Shown: positions 17,195-24,336 of the stretch, piece after piece
Position numbering within the stretch: position 1 is the stretch's first letter
How the letters are laid out: each line of letters opens with the position of its first letter
Assembly: GCF_015667585.1 (NCBI RefSeq)
Contig: NZ_JADPEG010000023.1
Span: 1 to 38,163 of the forward strand
Length of the DNA: 38,163 nt
Source of the DNA: Clostridium sp. D33t1_170424_F3
Lineage (GTDB): Bacteria; Bacillota; Clostridia; Oscillospirales; Acutalibacteraceae
Direction: 5' to 3'
Program-made: the position numbers and the translations under genes
Notes under the pieces: generated by a model
The model's input: only the letters and a program-made list of their open reading frames with translations
Told to the model about the DNA's origin: nothing
Database searches by the model: none

Positions 17195-17686
17195 ATGGCG
17201 AAAGAAAAAGAGATCAAAACGAATGTGATGCGCATTCTGGACAAGGAAAAAGTCCCGTACCGGGCGTATTTTTATGAGCATGAGGACGGTGCAATCGATG
17301 GCGTTTCCGTGGCGCATAAGCTTGGGCAGAACGCGGAGCAGGTGTTCAAAACGCTGGTTACGCGCGGTTCCGGCCATGATTTCTTTGTGTTTGTCGTGCC
17401 GGTCGCAAAGGAGCTGCAGCTCAAAGCGGCGGCGAAAAGCGTTGGAGAGAAATCAGTGGAAATGATCCATGTGAGCGAGATCAACAAGGTGACGGGCTAT
17501 ATCCGCGGCGGCTGTTCGCCGGTCGGAATGAAAAAGCAGTACCGGACGGTGATCGACAGCAGCTGCGAGACGCTTTCCACCATGATCGTCAGCGGCGGAA
17601 AAATCGGCACGCAGGTAGAGCTTGCACCGCAGGACCTGTTGCGGTTGGTGCAGGGCAAAACGGCGGATATTGCCGCAGAAGGATAA
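17195..17686 (+). CDS. ybaK: YbaK/EbsC-type Cys-tRNA(Pro) deacylase
   Basis: A 163-aa protein of the YbaK family, which hydrolyses Cys-tRNA(Pro) formed when prolyl-tRNA synthetase mischarges cysteine. The likely catalytic lysine is Lys52 in QVFKTLV. Further family features are the FVFVVPVAKELQLK strand region, YIRGGCSPVGMKK and the final substrate loop SGGKIG. I chose ATG 17195, with AAAGGGTGG before it and normal family length; an open extension to 17093 runs through the C/G hairpin and is not protein-like. Its place behind cysS fits a cysteine-tRNA quality-control role. Confidence 0.93.
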   Translation: MAKEKEIKTNVMRILDKEKVPYRAYFYEHEDGAIDGVSVAHKLGQNAEQVFKTLVTRGSGHDFFVFVVPVAKELQLKAAAKSVGEKSVEMIHVSEINKVTGYIRGGCSPVGMKKQYRTVIDSSCETLSTMIVSGGKIGTQVELAPQDLLRLVQGKTADIAAEG

Positions 17687-17736
17687 GGTGAAATGCGTGC
17701 GGAAAGCAGCCGGAAGCATTCCAAAAACGATCTGAA

Positions 17737-17783
17737 AATGCCCGTAAAATCCAAGTGAAAACGGATTTTACGGGCATTTTTGC
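17737..17783 (+). terminator. Terminator of the cysS-ybaK unit
   Basis: A perfect 16-bp stem (17737-17752 with 17763-17778) with a 10-nt loop and a T-run, 50 bp after the ybaK stop. Confidence 0.92.
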
Positions 17784-17824
17784 ATAGCGCTTCAAAGTGT
17801 CGATTGCAACGGTCCTCTGGGACT

Positions 17825-19306
17825 TCACCTGTTTGATTGAGCCGCGTCAAACTGCTTCAGTTTTCCCCGGATGCACGCGATGCTCCAGTCGACTGGATGA
17901 ACCATGTCAGTGCCTTCGATGGATTCCAGAAAGTCCCAGATGGCATAAGAAACGCTTTGTTCATTCAGCAGGAACAGCATGGCGCCGTGTTTTGTATGGT
18001 TGTAAGCGAAAATCAAATTGGATTCGTCGAACGCCGTAATTTCCAGATCGGTGGAAAAACGAAATTTGGATGGATTGACGATGAGTGGAATATACTGGCC
18101 GTTTTCCGACATCTGCAGGATATTTTCCAGCATCTCACGCCGGATTTTGGGCGGGAAAGCAAAGGAAAACTGTGAGGGTATCTCGTGCAGGATTCCGGTG
18201 GAGAGAAAATCGTTCAAGCCCTGTTCTGTAAAGTAACAGATGACCTTTGCATTGTTGGCGAGGCAAGCCTCCGCCTGTTTGGCGCGTGAGGAAAAATATT
18301 GGCGAATTTCTTCAAAGCCGGGCGCCTCCGGCTGCATGATACGGAGCAGCAGCGGCTCGTTATAAAACATTGCCATACACGGCTGGTTTTGCAGGGTGTA
18401 ATGAGCGGGGCACGACGCATTCTGGCTTTTTTCGCTGCACATAAATGCGGACAGGAATTCCAAAGGGGAGTTGGAACGCGCTACGGCGCTGTGGCAGCTT
18501 TGCAGCATGCGGTCAAACAGATCGTTATAAAATGTGATCGCATCCGGATCGAACAGGATCAGCGACGATTCGTCGTTATAGGAGGTAAGCATAACCGCGT
18601 CGCGCGTCAACAAAAGGTTGGGCGAAATAGTCGTGCTGTTGATGTGTGAGGAAATCGTATCATAGTAGAAATAGGGCTGATAACAGCAGCCGCAAAAAAC
18701 TAACGGGATGATTGCGTTGATATAGTCCACGTTAAAGGTATCATCCTCCCGATGCCGGGGGGTGCTGTTGAGACAAAAGATATGCTCGATCTGCAATTCG
18801 GTGTGGCATCGACCGGCGAGCAGCAGGTTTTCCATGGGAACTTTGCAATCCGGCTGAACGATGATGCGGATGTGTGGCGCTTCCTGCGCCAGTTCCGCCT
18901 CCAAAAGCGCCTTTCCGGCGGTAATAATGTCGTTTTTGCCGTAGACGGCCCAGACCGCTTTGTTTTTATCCAGCTTGCTGCAGGGAATGTTTACCGCAGT
19001 TGTCTGTGGGGAGGTGCAGAGCGCCGCAACGTCCTCCAGCGTTTCTTTGATATGCTGCCGGCGATAATAGACGGATTCACCTATTTTAACAATATCGTAC
19101 TTGGTCAGCAGGTCCAGCGTTTGCTCCACCGTCAGCATCAGGGCTTTGGAAAGCTGCTGTACGGTTTCCCGCTCCGCCGGAAAGCGGTTGCCCGCCAGGA
19201 TTTTTTGCAGATAGCTGCGCTCAATGCCCGACGCTTTGGAGAGCATTGTAATTTTGATTCCTGATTCAGCTACATATTCTTGCAATTTTTCTGAAAAAAT
19301 GGACAT
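17825..19306 (-). CDS. Large XRE-type regulator with unknown C-terminal domain
   Basis: A 493-aa protein. Residues about 1-65 form a Cro/C1-like helix-turn-helix (ITMLSKASGIERSYLQKIL, then NRFPAERETVQQLSKAL). The remaining roughly 420 residues are a soluble mixed region with many Cys and His residues and no family that I recognise; it may sense a ligand or partner. I chose the second of two close ATGs (19306, not 19312) because AAAGGTG (minus strand, 19322-19316) is 9 nt from it and only 3 nt from the first. The gene is divergent from the heptad-repeat gene at 19462, with back-to-back promoters, so that gene is a candidate target. Confidence 0.8.
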   Translation of the reverse strand: MSIFSEKLQEYVAESGIKITMLSKASGIERSYLQKILAGNRFPAERETVQQLSKALMLTVEQTLDLLTKYDIVKIGESVYYRRQHIKETLEDVAALCTSPQTTAVNIPCSKLDKNKAVWAVYGKNDIITAGKALLEAELAQEAPHIRIIVQPDCKVPMENLLLAGRCHTELQIEHIFCLNSTPRHREDDTFNVDYINAIIPLVFCGCCYQPYFYYDTISSHINSTTISPNLLLTRDAVMLTSYNDESSLILFDPDAITFYNDLFDRMLQSCHSAVARSNSPLEFLSAFMCSEKSQNASCPAHYTLQNQPCMAMFYNEPLLLRIMQPEAPGFEEIRQYFSSRAKQAEACLANNAKVICYFTEQGLNDFLSTGILHEIPSQFSFAFPPKIRREMLENILQMSENGQYIPLIVNPSKFRFSTDLEITAFDESNLIFAYNHTKHGAMLFLLNEQSVSYAIWDFLESIEGTDMVHPVDWSIACIRGKLKQFDAAQSNR

Positions 19307-19337
19307 ATCCATTCACACCTTTGTTGATTTATGCCTT

Positions 19338-19366
19338 ATTATAGCATAATAATTACCAATTTGGAA
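19338..19366 (-). promoter_or_regulatory. Promoter of the 493-aa regulator gene
   Basis: On the minus strand TTCCAA (19366-19361), a 17-nt spacer and a perfect TATAAT (19343-19338). Confidence 0.5.
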
Positions 19367-19403
19367 TATCGTGAAGGTAAAAATATAATAGAGGAAGAAA
19401 AAT

Positions 19404-19432
19404 TTGCAAAGCAGCGGACAAGCCAGTATAAT
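19404..19432 (+). promoter_or_regulatory. Promoter of the heptad-repeat gene
   Basis: TTGCAA (19404-19409), a 17-nt spacer and TATAAT (19427-19432), 29 bp before the start codon. It is back to back with the promoter at 19338-19366. Confidence 0.75.
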
Positions 19433-19461
19433 AAAAAAGATAATGACAAGGAGGGAACGGT

Positions 19462-20202
19462 ATGACGGAAACTTCGCTGTTACAGGCGATTGAATCGATG
19501 ATAGACCGGAAGCTGGAACCGATCCGGGAGGATCTGTCCCGCGTCAAACAGGACCTTTCCGGAACGCGGCAGGACATGCTGGTGATCCGGCGGGATATTT
19601 CAGCAAACGCACAGGGCCTGACAGGAATGAAGCAGGACCTGGCGGAGATCAAGCAGGGGCTTGCCGCAGCCAAACAGGAAATGAACGGCTTAAAGCAGGG
19701 AATTGCGGAACATAAGCAGAAGCTGGCAGGACTGGAGCAGGACTTCTCCGGCGTGAAGCAGGCGTTGACAGCGCTGCGCCAGGCGGCGGCTGACCAGAAG
19801 CAGGAGATCGGCGGCATCGGGCAGGATACGGCTGGCATCAAGCAGAGCGTCGCGGGCGTCAAGCAGGAGATTGCGGGGATCCGGCAGGAGCAGGGTACGG
19901 CAAAGCAGGCCCTGGCAAACCTGGATCAGAATCTGACGGCGGTGGTGCAGGAGATCACCGTGGTGCGGCAGGATATGGCTAAGGAACGCAAGGCGATTGA
20001 GCTGCTGGCCCAAAAGGCAGTGCAGGCGGAAGTCACGCTGGAGAACATTACCAACCCGAGGCTGCAAAACGTTTTGGAGGGGCAGAAGGCGGTGCGTGAC
20101 CGCATGGAAGCCCTGAACGTACTGGACGACAAACTGGAAAAGATACAGGCTACGGTAAACGTGCTCAAGGCGATCAAAATCAACCCGCAGTATATGGGAT
20201 AA
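19462..20202 (+). CDS. Coiled-coil protein of about 22 near-perfect heptads
   Basis: A 246-aa protein with AAGGAGGG before ATG 19462. From residue 21 to about 174 it is built of consecutive 7-residue units without a break, such as VKQDLSG, MKQDLAE, IKQGLAA, VKQEIAG and IRQEQGT, with Gln at the third place of nearly every unit and hydrophobic residues at places 1 and 5. This predicts a rod of about 150 residues, roughly 20 nm long if fully helical. Residues 175-246 are a second helical region ending in VLKAIKINPQYMG. There is no signal peptide or membrane helix, so it is probably cytoplasmic. Function is unknown; scaffolding or partner binding is inference. It stands alone with its own promoter, divergent from a regulator gene. 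Confidence 0.85.
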   Translation: MTETSLLQAIESMIDRKLEPIREDLSRVKQDLSGTRQDMLVIRRDISANAQGLTGMKQDLAEIKQGLAAAKQEMNGLKQGIAEHKQKLAGLEQDFSGVKQALTALRQAAADQKQEIGGIGQDTAGIKQSVAGVKQEIAGIRQEQGTAKQALANLDQNLTAVVQEITVVRQDMAKERKAIELLAQKAVQAEVTLENITNPRLQNVLEGQKAVRDRMEALNVLDDKLEKIQATVNVLKAIKINPQYMG

Positions 20203-20257
20203 AAGCAAAAATCTTTTTTGCGGTCGACATCGTTCGGACCCTTTCTTTCTTTCCGTA

Positions 20258-20266
20258 TGGTAAAAT
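20258..20266 (+). promoter_or_regulatory. Extended -10 for the first 67-aa gene
   Basis: TGGTAAAAT (20258-20266) with no good -35, 24 bp before the start codon. Confidence 0.4.
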
Positions 20267-20290
20267 AGCAGGGAAAAGAAGGGGAGAGCC

Positions 20291-20494
20291 ATGCACTATG
20301 AAATCTGCTCTGCGTACTGTTCCAACGCCGAGCGAAATCAGTATCTTACATACGGGATTCAGGCGGACAGTTGCCGCATCGACGATATTTCCACCTGCCG
20401 GCAGACGGTACAGCGGCTGGAAAGCCTTTTGAACCGGAATCAGGTCCTGCCGGAGCATTTGCGGGATATCGTGGATGACTTTTTGGCGGAATAA
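20291..20494 (+). CDS. Small 67-aa protein, paralogue A (DUF6514-like)
   Basis: A 67-aa protein that begins MHYE and has LTYGI at 19-23, an I-DIS motif (RIDDIST) in the middle and a helical end with LESLLNRN and IVDDFLAE. The gene at 23467-23670 encodes a protein of the same length with the same landmarks (MHYE, RTYGI, KISDISS, LVELLNM, LVEDFLAK). The pattern resembles small clostridial proteins grouped as DUF6514, an assignment from memory and unverified. Each copy has its own promoter, ribosome binding site (here AAGGGGAG) and strong terminator, so they are stand-alone genes. Function unknown. Confidence 0.75.
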   Translation: MHYEICSAYCSNAERNQYLTYGIQADSCRIDDISTCRQTVQRLESLLNRNQVLPEHLRDIVDDFLAE

Positions 20495-20505
20495 ACACGG
20501 AACGG

Positions 20506-20554
20506 CGGAACCGCTCATTCGCAATGACTGCGAATGAGCGGTTCCGTCTTTTTT
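20506..20554 (+). terminator. Terminator of 67-aa gene A
   Basis: A perfect 18-bp stem (20506-20523 with 20529-20546), a 5-nt loop and TCTTTTTT. Confidence 0.95.
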
Positions 20555-20629
20555 GCGGCGGTACAAGCGGGAAAAGTGTTCATGGAAGAAAAATATTGGA
20601 CATATTGTGCGTATAAATTCTGGATCAGA

Positions 20630-20658
20630 TTAAAGCATCAGGCAAATTTGTTTATAAT
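20630..20658 (+). promoter_or_regulatory. Possible promoter of the thioredoxin/DsbD-like gene
   Basis: A perfect TATAAT (20653-20658) with a weak TTAAAG 17 nt upstream, 98 bp before the start codon. Confidence 0.4.
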
Positions 20659-20756
20659 GTGAATGGTTTTTGCCGGTGAAGGCGCAGCCCTGCCGGTTTG
20701 CGAGACGGCGCCGATTCAGAGGACGCCGGGAGGGAATTTGAAGGAGGAAACGAACG

Positions 20757-22283
20757 ATGCCCCCAAAAAATGTGCGTGCGGGAACCGCTCTGATTCTTTT
20801 GCTGTTTTTATGCAGCCTGTTTGGAGGCGTGCCAGCCGCCGCAGAGCAGCAGCCGGCACAGCGGCAGCCGATCCAGATTACTTATTACTATGTTTCATCC
20901 TGCGAGAGTTGCGAAGACGATGAAATCTATATGGCTTCTATGGAGCAGCAATGGGAAGATGTCATTGACAAGGACGAATATGAAATCCATATGAAGGATA
21001 TCTACGACGACGGCGTGTTGGAAGAATTTACAGAACGGACCAAGAAGATGGCGACGGACGATTTTACGCCCGCGCCGCCGCTGATGGTCATTAATGATCA
21101 CTATCTGTTCGGGATCGACGATATTACGGAAAAGGCGCGCGCTGTCCTGGTGGAAGAGAAGGATAAATGGATTGACAGCTCGGAGAAACGGGTGGAGACC
21201 TTCCAGGACATCCCGCCGGATCATTCGTATTTCGTCTATTTTTATATGCCTTCCTGTGAAAGCTGTGAGAAGGTGCAGGCATATTTGACCTATATGGACA
21301 AGTCCTTTGTCGTTGAGCAGGGGCAGACATCCAGGCTGCAGGTCAATTATATGAATATGGGGGACCTGGACAACGTGCCGCTGGCGCAGTGGTTCTTTGA
21401 AAAATACGAGGTGCCCGAGAGCCGCCGGAAAGCGCCGATTGTATTTTATCAAAACGGTTATTTTCAGGGCTATGAGGAGATTGTTTCCGGCATGCCGAAC
21501 GCCATTATAAGCGGAGACGCCCTGCATTGGGAGAATATTGACTATCGACCCGCATCCTCCGGCAGCTTTGATTGGAAAGACTGGTTTTTCCTGATTTTTA
21601 CCGGTTTTGTCAGCGGGTTCAGCCCCTGCGGGATCTCAATCCTGTTGCTGCTGTTTTCCCTGCTGCTGACCAAGCAGGCGGACGTGTTAAAGCTGGGCAT
21701 CACGTTCATTCTTGCGAAGACGCTGACCTTTTTCCTGCTGGGGACCGTGTTGTACTCCGCGTTTGAGCAGATCGGCGCGGTGCTGGCTCCGGTGGGGAAA
21801 GCGTTGCAGCTACTCATCGCCGTACTGGCGCTGGTGTTTGCCGCACTGAATTTTTTCGATTATTTTATGGCGAAGCGGAACGAATACGGAAAAATTCGGT
21901 TCCAGCTGCCCAAACGGCTCCGCTCGTTCCAGCAGAACTATATGCAAAAGGCGATGAACAGCGGCGGCAAATACCTGGTGGGAACGGTATTTATTACAGG
22001 GATCGTCGTTTCCGTAGGCGAGTTTCTCTGTACCGGCCAACTGTATCTGGCGTCCATCCTGTACATGATGCAGCGCCAGACGGCATGGGACCTGCAGGTA
22101 GTGCTTCTGTTTCTGCTGTACCTGCTGGCGATGGATCTGCCCTTGCTGCTATTGACGATTCTGGCAAAGAGGGGCTCCCAGGTGCTCAAGCTTTCGGAAC
22201 TGACGCGCGGGAAACTCCCGTGGATCAAACTGCTGTACGGACTGCTGTTTCTGGCGTTCGCCGTGCTGCTGTTCCTATTGTGA
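20757..22283 (+). CDS. Tandem thioredoxin-like, DsbD/CcdA-type membrane redox protein
   Basis: A 508-aa protein with AAGGAGG before ATG 20757. A signal peptide (about 1-29) leads to two thioredoxin-like domains outside the membrane, each with the same active-site pattern SCESC: Cys49/Cys52 and Cys167/Cys170. Each also has a cis-Pro-like site (PAPPLMV; KAPIVF) in the usual place. From about residue 275 follow six or more hydrophobic helices with FSPCG (Cys291) and GEFLCTGQLY (Cys425), the paired membrane cysteines and motifs of DsbD/CcdA proteins, which carry electrons from cytoplasmic thioredoxin outward. The layout predicts a relay from Cys291/Cys425 to the two extracellular domains. Classic DsbD has one domain on each side of the membrane part; here both precede it. 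Substrates unknown. Confidence 0.88.
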   Translation: MPPKNVRAGTALILLLFLCSLFGGVPAAAEQQPAQRQPIQITYYYVSSCESCEDDEIYMASMEQQWEDVIDKDEYEIHMKDIYDDGVLEEFTERTKKMATDDFTPAPPLMVINDHYLFGIDDITEKARAVLVEEKDKWIDSSEKRVETFQDIPPDHSYFVYFYMPSCESCEKVQAYLTYMDKSFVVEQGQTSRLQVNYMNMGDLDNVPLAQWFFEKYEVPESRRKAPIVFYQNGYFQGYEEIVSGMPNAIISGDALHWENIDYRPASSGSFDWKDWFFLIFTGFVSGFSPCGISILLLLFSLLLTKQADVLKLGITFILAKTLTFFLLGTVLYSAFEQIGAVLAPVGKALQLLIAVLALVFAALNFFDYFMAKRNEYGKIRFQLPKRLRSFQQNYMQKAMNSGGKYLVGTVFITGIVVSVGEFLCTGQLYLASILYMMQRQTAWDLQVVLLFLLYLLAMDLPLLLLTILAKRGSQVLKLSELTRGKLPWIKLLYGLLFLAFAVLLFLL

Positions 22284-22289
22284 TTTGAT

Positions 22290-22619
22290 ATGTTTAAAAG
22301 AAGACAAAAACCGGCGAAGCCTGTGAACTCCTTTGGCTTTGCCTTATATGATGAACAAAAGAACCTGTTGGGCCGATACGAGGCGGCGTCCCTGCCGCTG
22401 CGCCGGGAAGCGGTAATTGAAAAAAGCATTGAGTTCTTTCAGGATCCCAACCCGTGCCTGATCCACGAGGGCGCGGTCAGGGTCAGGATGCTGAGTGAGT
22501 TGGAAGCGTTTTTAAAGGGGCGGGAAGAGCCGGTTTCTCTGGGGAATCTGCCGGATGCTTTGCGCGCTTATTTGGAGACGGACTGTGCTTTCATACAATA
22601 CTTATCTCAATGCCAGTAA
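22290..22619 (+). CDS. Small hypothetical protein behind the redox gene
   Basis: A 109-aa protein that starts 6 bp after the stop of the DsbD-like gene with no clear ribosome binding site, so it is probably made by coupling. The N-terminus is basic (FKRRQKPAKP), with no signal peptide. It has a beta-hairpin-like start (FGFALYDEQKNLLGRYEAA) and then helices, with three cysteines in the second half. I recognise no family. Shared transcription with the redox protein is the only hint of function. Confidence 0.7.
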   Translation: MFKRRQKPAKPVNSFGFALYDEQKNLLGRYEAASLPLRREAVIEKSIEFFQDPNPCLIHEGAVRVRMLSELEAFLKGREEPVSLGNLPDALRAYLETDCAFIQYLSQCQ

Positions 22620-22645
22620 ATGGCTGTCGATCCAGCATATCGTTA

Positions 22646-22688
22646 CCCGTATGGTGATTCTTTCTAAGAACACCATACGGGCTTTTTT
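22646..22688 (+). terminator. Terminator of the redox-gene unit
   Basis: An 11-bp stem (CCCGTATGGTG, 22646-22656, with 22671-22681) is followed by CTTTTTT. Confidence 0.9.
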
Positions 22689-22801
22689 GTTTCTGTATGT
22701 ACTGTTTGCGGAAAACCTTCTAAAACTTTCCTCCTGTTGGCAAAAAAGGGTGCGATCTCCCCGGTGAATTGAGGCACAGCCTTTTGAATGGAGGAAATAA
22801 T

Positions 22802-23167
22802 ATGATTTTCGTTAAAAACTGGACGGTCGACGTTCCGGAGGAGGAAATGCTGCTCGGATATGTGGGGGAGAACAGTGTACGCACCGTCGTCTTCCAGATG
22901 GATTCCGCGGCTTACAGCGAGTGGGAATTCCGCCTGGATATGGAATTGGGAGAACAGAAAAACACCGTTCTTCTGGGCAAAGATGTGGAAGGGGAAACGC
23001 TGTGGCTGCATTTTGCCGTACGCGGGGAACTTCTGTACGCGGCGGGGCATATGAACGCCCAACTTCGCGCCTTGGCACAGGATGGGCGCATCAAGCTCAG
23101 CAGCCTGTTTGGATTTGAGGTGGGAAAGTCCATCCATTCTGCGGCGGCGGTTCCCGGCGCCCTGTAA
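22802..23167 (+). CDS. Small hypothetical protein, phage-baseplate-like in sequence style
   Basis: A 121-aa protein; ATG 22802 has GGAGG at 22790-22794, whereas the in-frame upstream ATG at 22769 has none. The sequence is mostly beta, with GYVGENSVRTVVFQMD near the start, WEFRLDMEL, LWLHFAVRG and a final VGKSI. That order recalls N-terminal regions of tail or baseplate proteins in phages of Firmicutes, from memory and with low certainty. No other phage gene is near, so it is either a stand-alone remnant or an unrelated small protein. Confidence 0.6.
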   Translation: MIFVKNWTVDVPEEEMLLGYVGENSVRTVVFQMDSAAYSEWEFRLDMELGEQKNTVLLGKDVEGETLWLHFAVRGELLYAAGHMNAQLRALAQDGRIKLSSLFGFEVGKSIHSAAAVPGAL

Positions 23168-23170
23168 CGG

Positions 23171-23466
23171 CCGCCTGTATGACTGAACCGGGAAGAATTA
23201 TTTGTCCAGCGATAGAAGCGCGCTATGCGCTGGACGGCGCATAGCTGATGGAACGGATTGAAGACTGGAGTGAGCTGTGAGGAAAAATTTAAACGGAAAT
23301 AAGGAAGAAATCATCACAGCTCTTTCCTTGTTCTGGATTGTAATGGATAACGATTGGCTATGCATCCAAATACAGCCAGGCCAGCTTGGTAATTTTTCAC
23401 AAAGCGCATTATGTGCTTTTCATTTTCTCACACCTGTTTTATAATAGAAGCAAGGAGGGGAGAAGA
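23171..23466. other. Noncoding region before 67-aa gene B
   Basis: Contains two plain hairpins without T-runs: GCTATGCGC (23222-23230) with GCGCATAGC (23237-23245), and GAGCTGTGA (23272-23280) with TCACAGCTC (23314-23322). The promoter of the next gene lies at the end. Confidence 0.5.
23417..23445 (+). promoter_or_regulatory. Promoter of 67-aa gene B
   Basis: TTTTCA (23417-23422), a 17-nt spacer and TATAAT (23440-23445), just ahead of the ribosome binding site. Confidence 0.65.
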
Positions 23467-23670
23467 ATGCATTACGAACTCATTGAGGAAACGATCATCG
23501 ATCCGGAGCTAGGAAATCGCCGTACATATGGTATTGCAGTTGTCCCCGGAAAGATCAGCGATATATCCAGTAATCGGGAGGCCATTGAACAGCTAGTGGA
23601 ATTGTTAAATATGAGGCGCATTCCTCTGGTGCACTTTAAGGAACTGGTTGAAGATTTCCTGGCAAAATGA
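23467..23670 (+). CDS. Small 67-aa protein, paralogue B (DUF6514-like)
   Basis: A 67-aa protein, the same length as paralogue A at 20291. ATG 23467 has AAGGAGGGG at 23452-23460; an upstream in-frame ATG would read through the promoter. Shared landmarks with A are the MHYE opening, RTYGI, the I-DIS motif, a helix with LVELLNM and the ending VEDFLAK. It has its own promoter and a strong 20-bp terminator. Two independent copies within about 3 kb suggest an old duplication. Family name from memory; function unknown. Confidence 0.78.
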   Translation: MHYELIEETIIDPELGNRRTYGIAVVPGKISDISSNREAIEQLVELLNMRRIPLVHFKELVEDFLAK

Positions 23671-23714
23671 AAGAGTCCCACAATTAAAGTCTGTACTCTG
23701 AAATCGGACGGTGG

Positions 23715-23765
23715 AAAAGGACCTCCTGTTGCAGTATGATGCTGCAACAGGAGGTCCTTTTTTGT
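23715..23765 (+). terminator. Terminator of 67-aa gene B
   Basis: A 20-bp perfect stem (23715-23734 with 23742-23761), a 7-nt loop and a T-run. Confidence 0.95.
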
Positions 23766-24208
23766 TTAATAGTCTGTTTCATTGGATTTCCGCCGTGCGG
23801 ACTTGCAGTCTGCACGCGGACACGATGTTTGGCACACAACTTCCGTGCAAGATATATATGGACATAGCCCAGCAGCGTTGCATTGGCAGGTTTTCTCACT
23901 TTGTTTTACATTTGACGAAATTTGTACTTTTAGTGACATATGGTGGGATCGTTGTGTTAAATAAATAATTTGGTATATATTGCCATATATTGCTTGCTTT
24001 TCGATTGAAATAAAAACACGAGTTGTGATAAAACACAAAAACACGTGACTTAATTTGCATTATTGTGGATTTTATGGGTATAAAAAAGTAATTTCATAGC
24101 AGCTTTCTTTTTCGGATACAAGGGATTGTTTAAAATGATACAATACTTGTGTGCATTATGGAAAATATTTTATCTATATTATGATGGGTATTAATATTTT
24201 CCACAAAC

Positions 24209-24258
24209 AAGTCTGAAAGACGTATGTTTTTGATAAAAACGTAAACGGAGTCAGACTT
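24209..24258 (+). promoter_or_regulatory. Two-part hairpin in the GH110 gene leader
   Basis: Outer arms AAGTCTGA (24209-24216) and TCAGACTT (24251-24258) enclose GTTTTT (24226-24231) paired with AAAAC (24236-24240). No known riboswitch was recognised. No T-run follows, so it is not a terminator. Confidence 0.35.
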
Positions 24259-24336
24259 GAGGAAGGAGGAAAGAATTGAGGAGTTTCCCAATGGGGATTT
24301 GAAGAAGAAAAGAGTATCACGAAGGAGAAAGAGATT

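Larger units (their letters stand above)
23671..24336. other. AT-rich noncoding region upstream of the GH110 gene
   Basis: A 666-bp region without a convincing gene. From left to right: a terminator (23715-23765), an imperfect 10-bp hairpin (23794-23803 with 23807-23816), an AT-rich stretch, TTATGGGTATA at 24072-24082, a possible -10 TACAAT (24139-24144) without a good -35, and a leader hairpin (24209-24258). Short open frames on both strands between 23680 and 24040 lack ribosome binding sites. Confidence 0.6.

Noticed and set aside
23684-24044. Small open frames on both strands upstream of the GH110 gene
   Set aside because: They overlap a terminator or each other, lack ribosome binding sites and show no family features.
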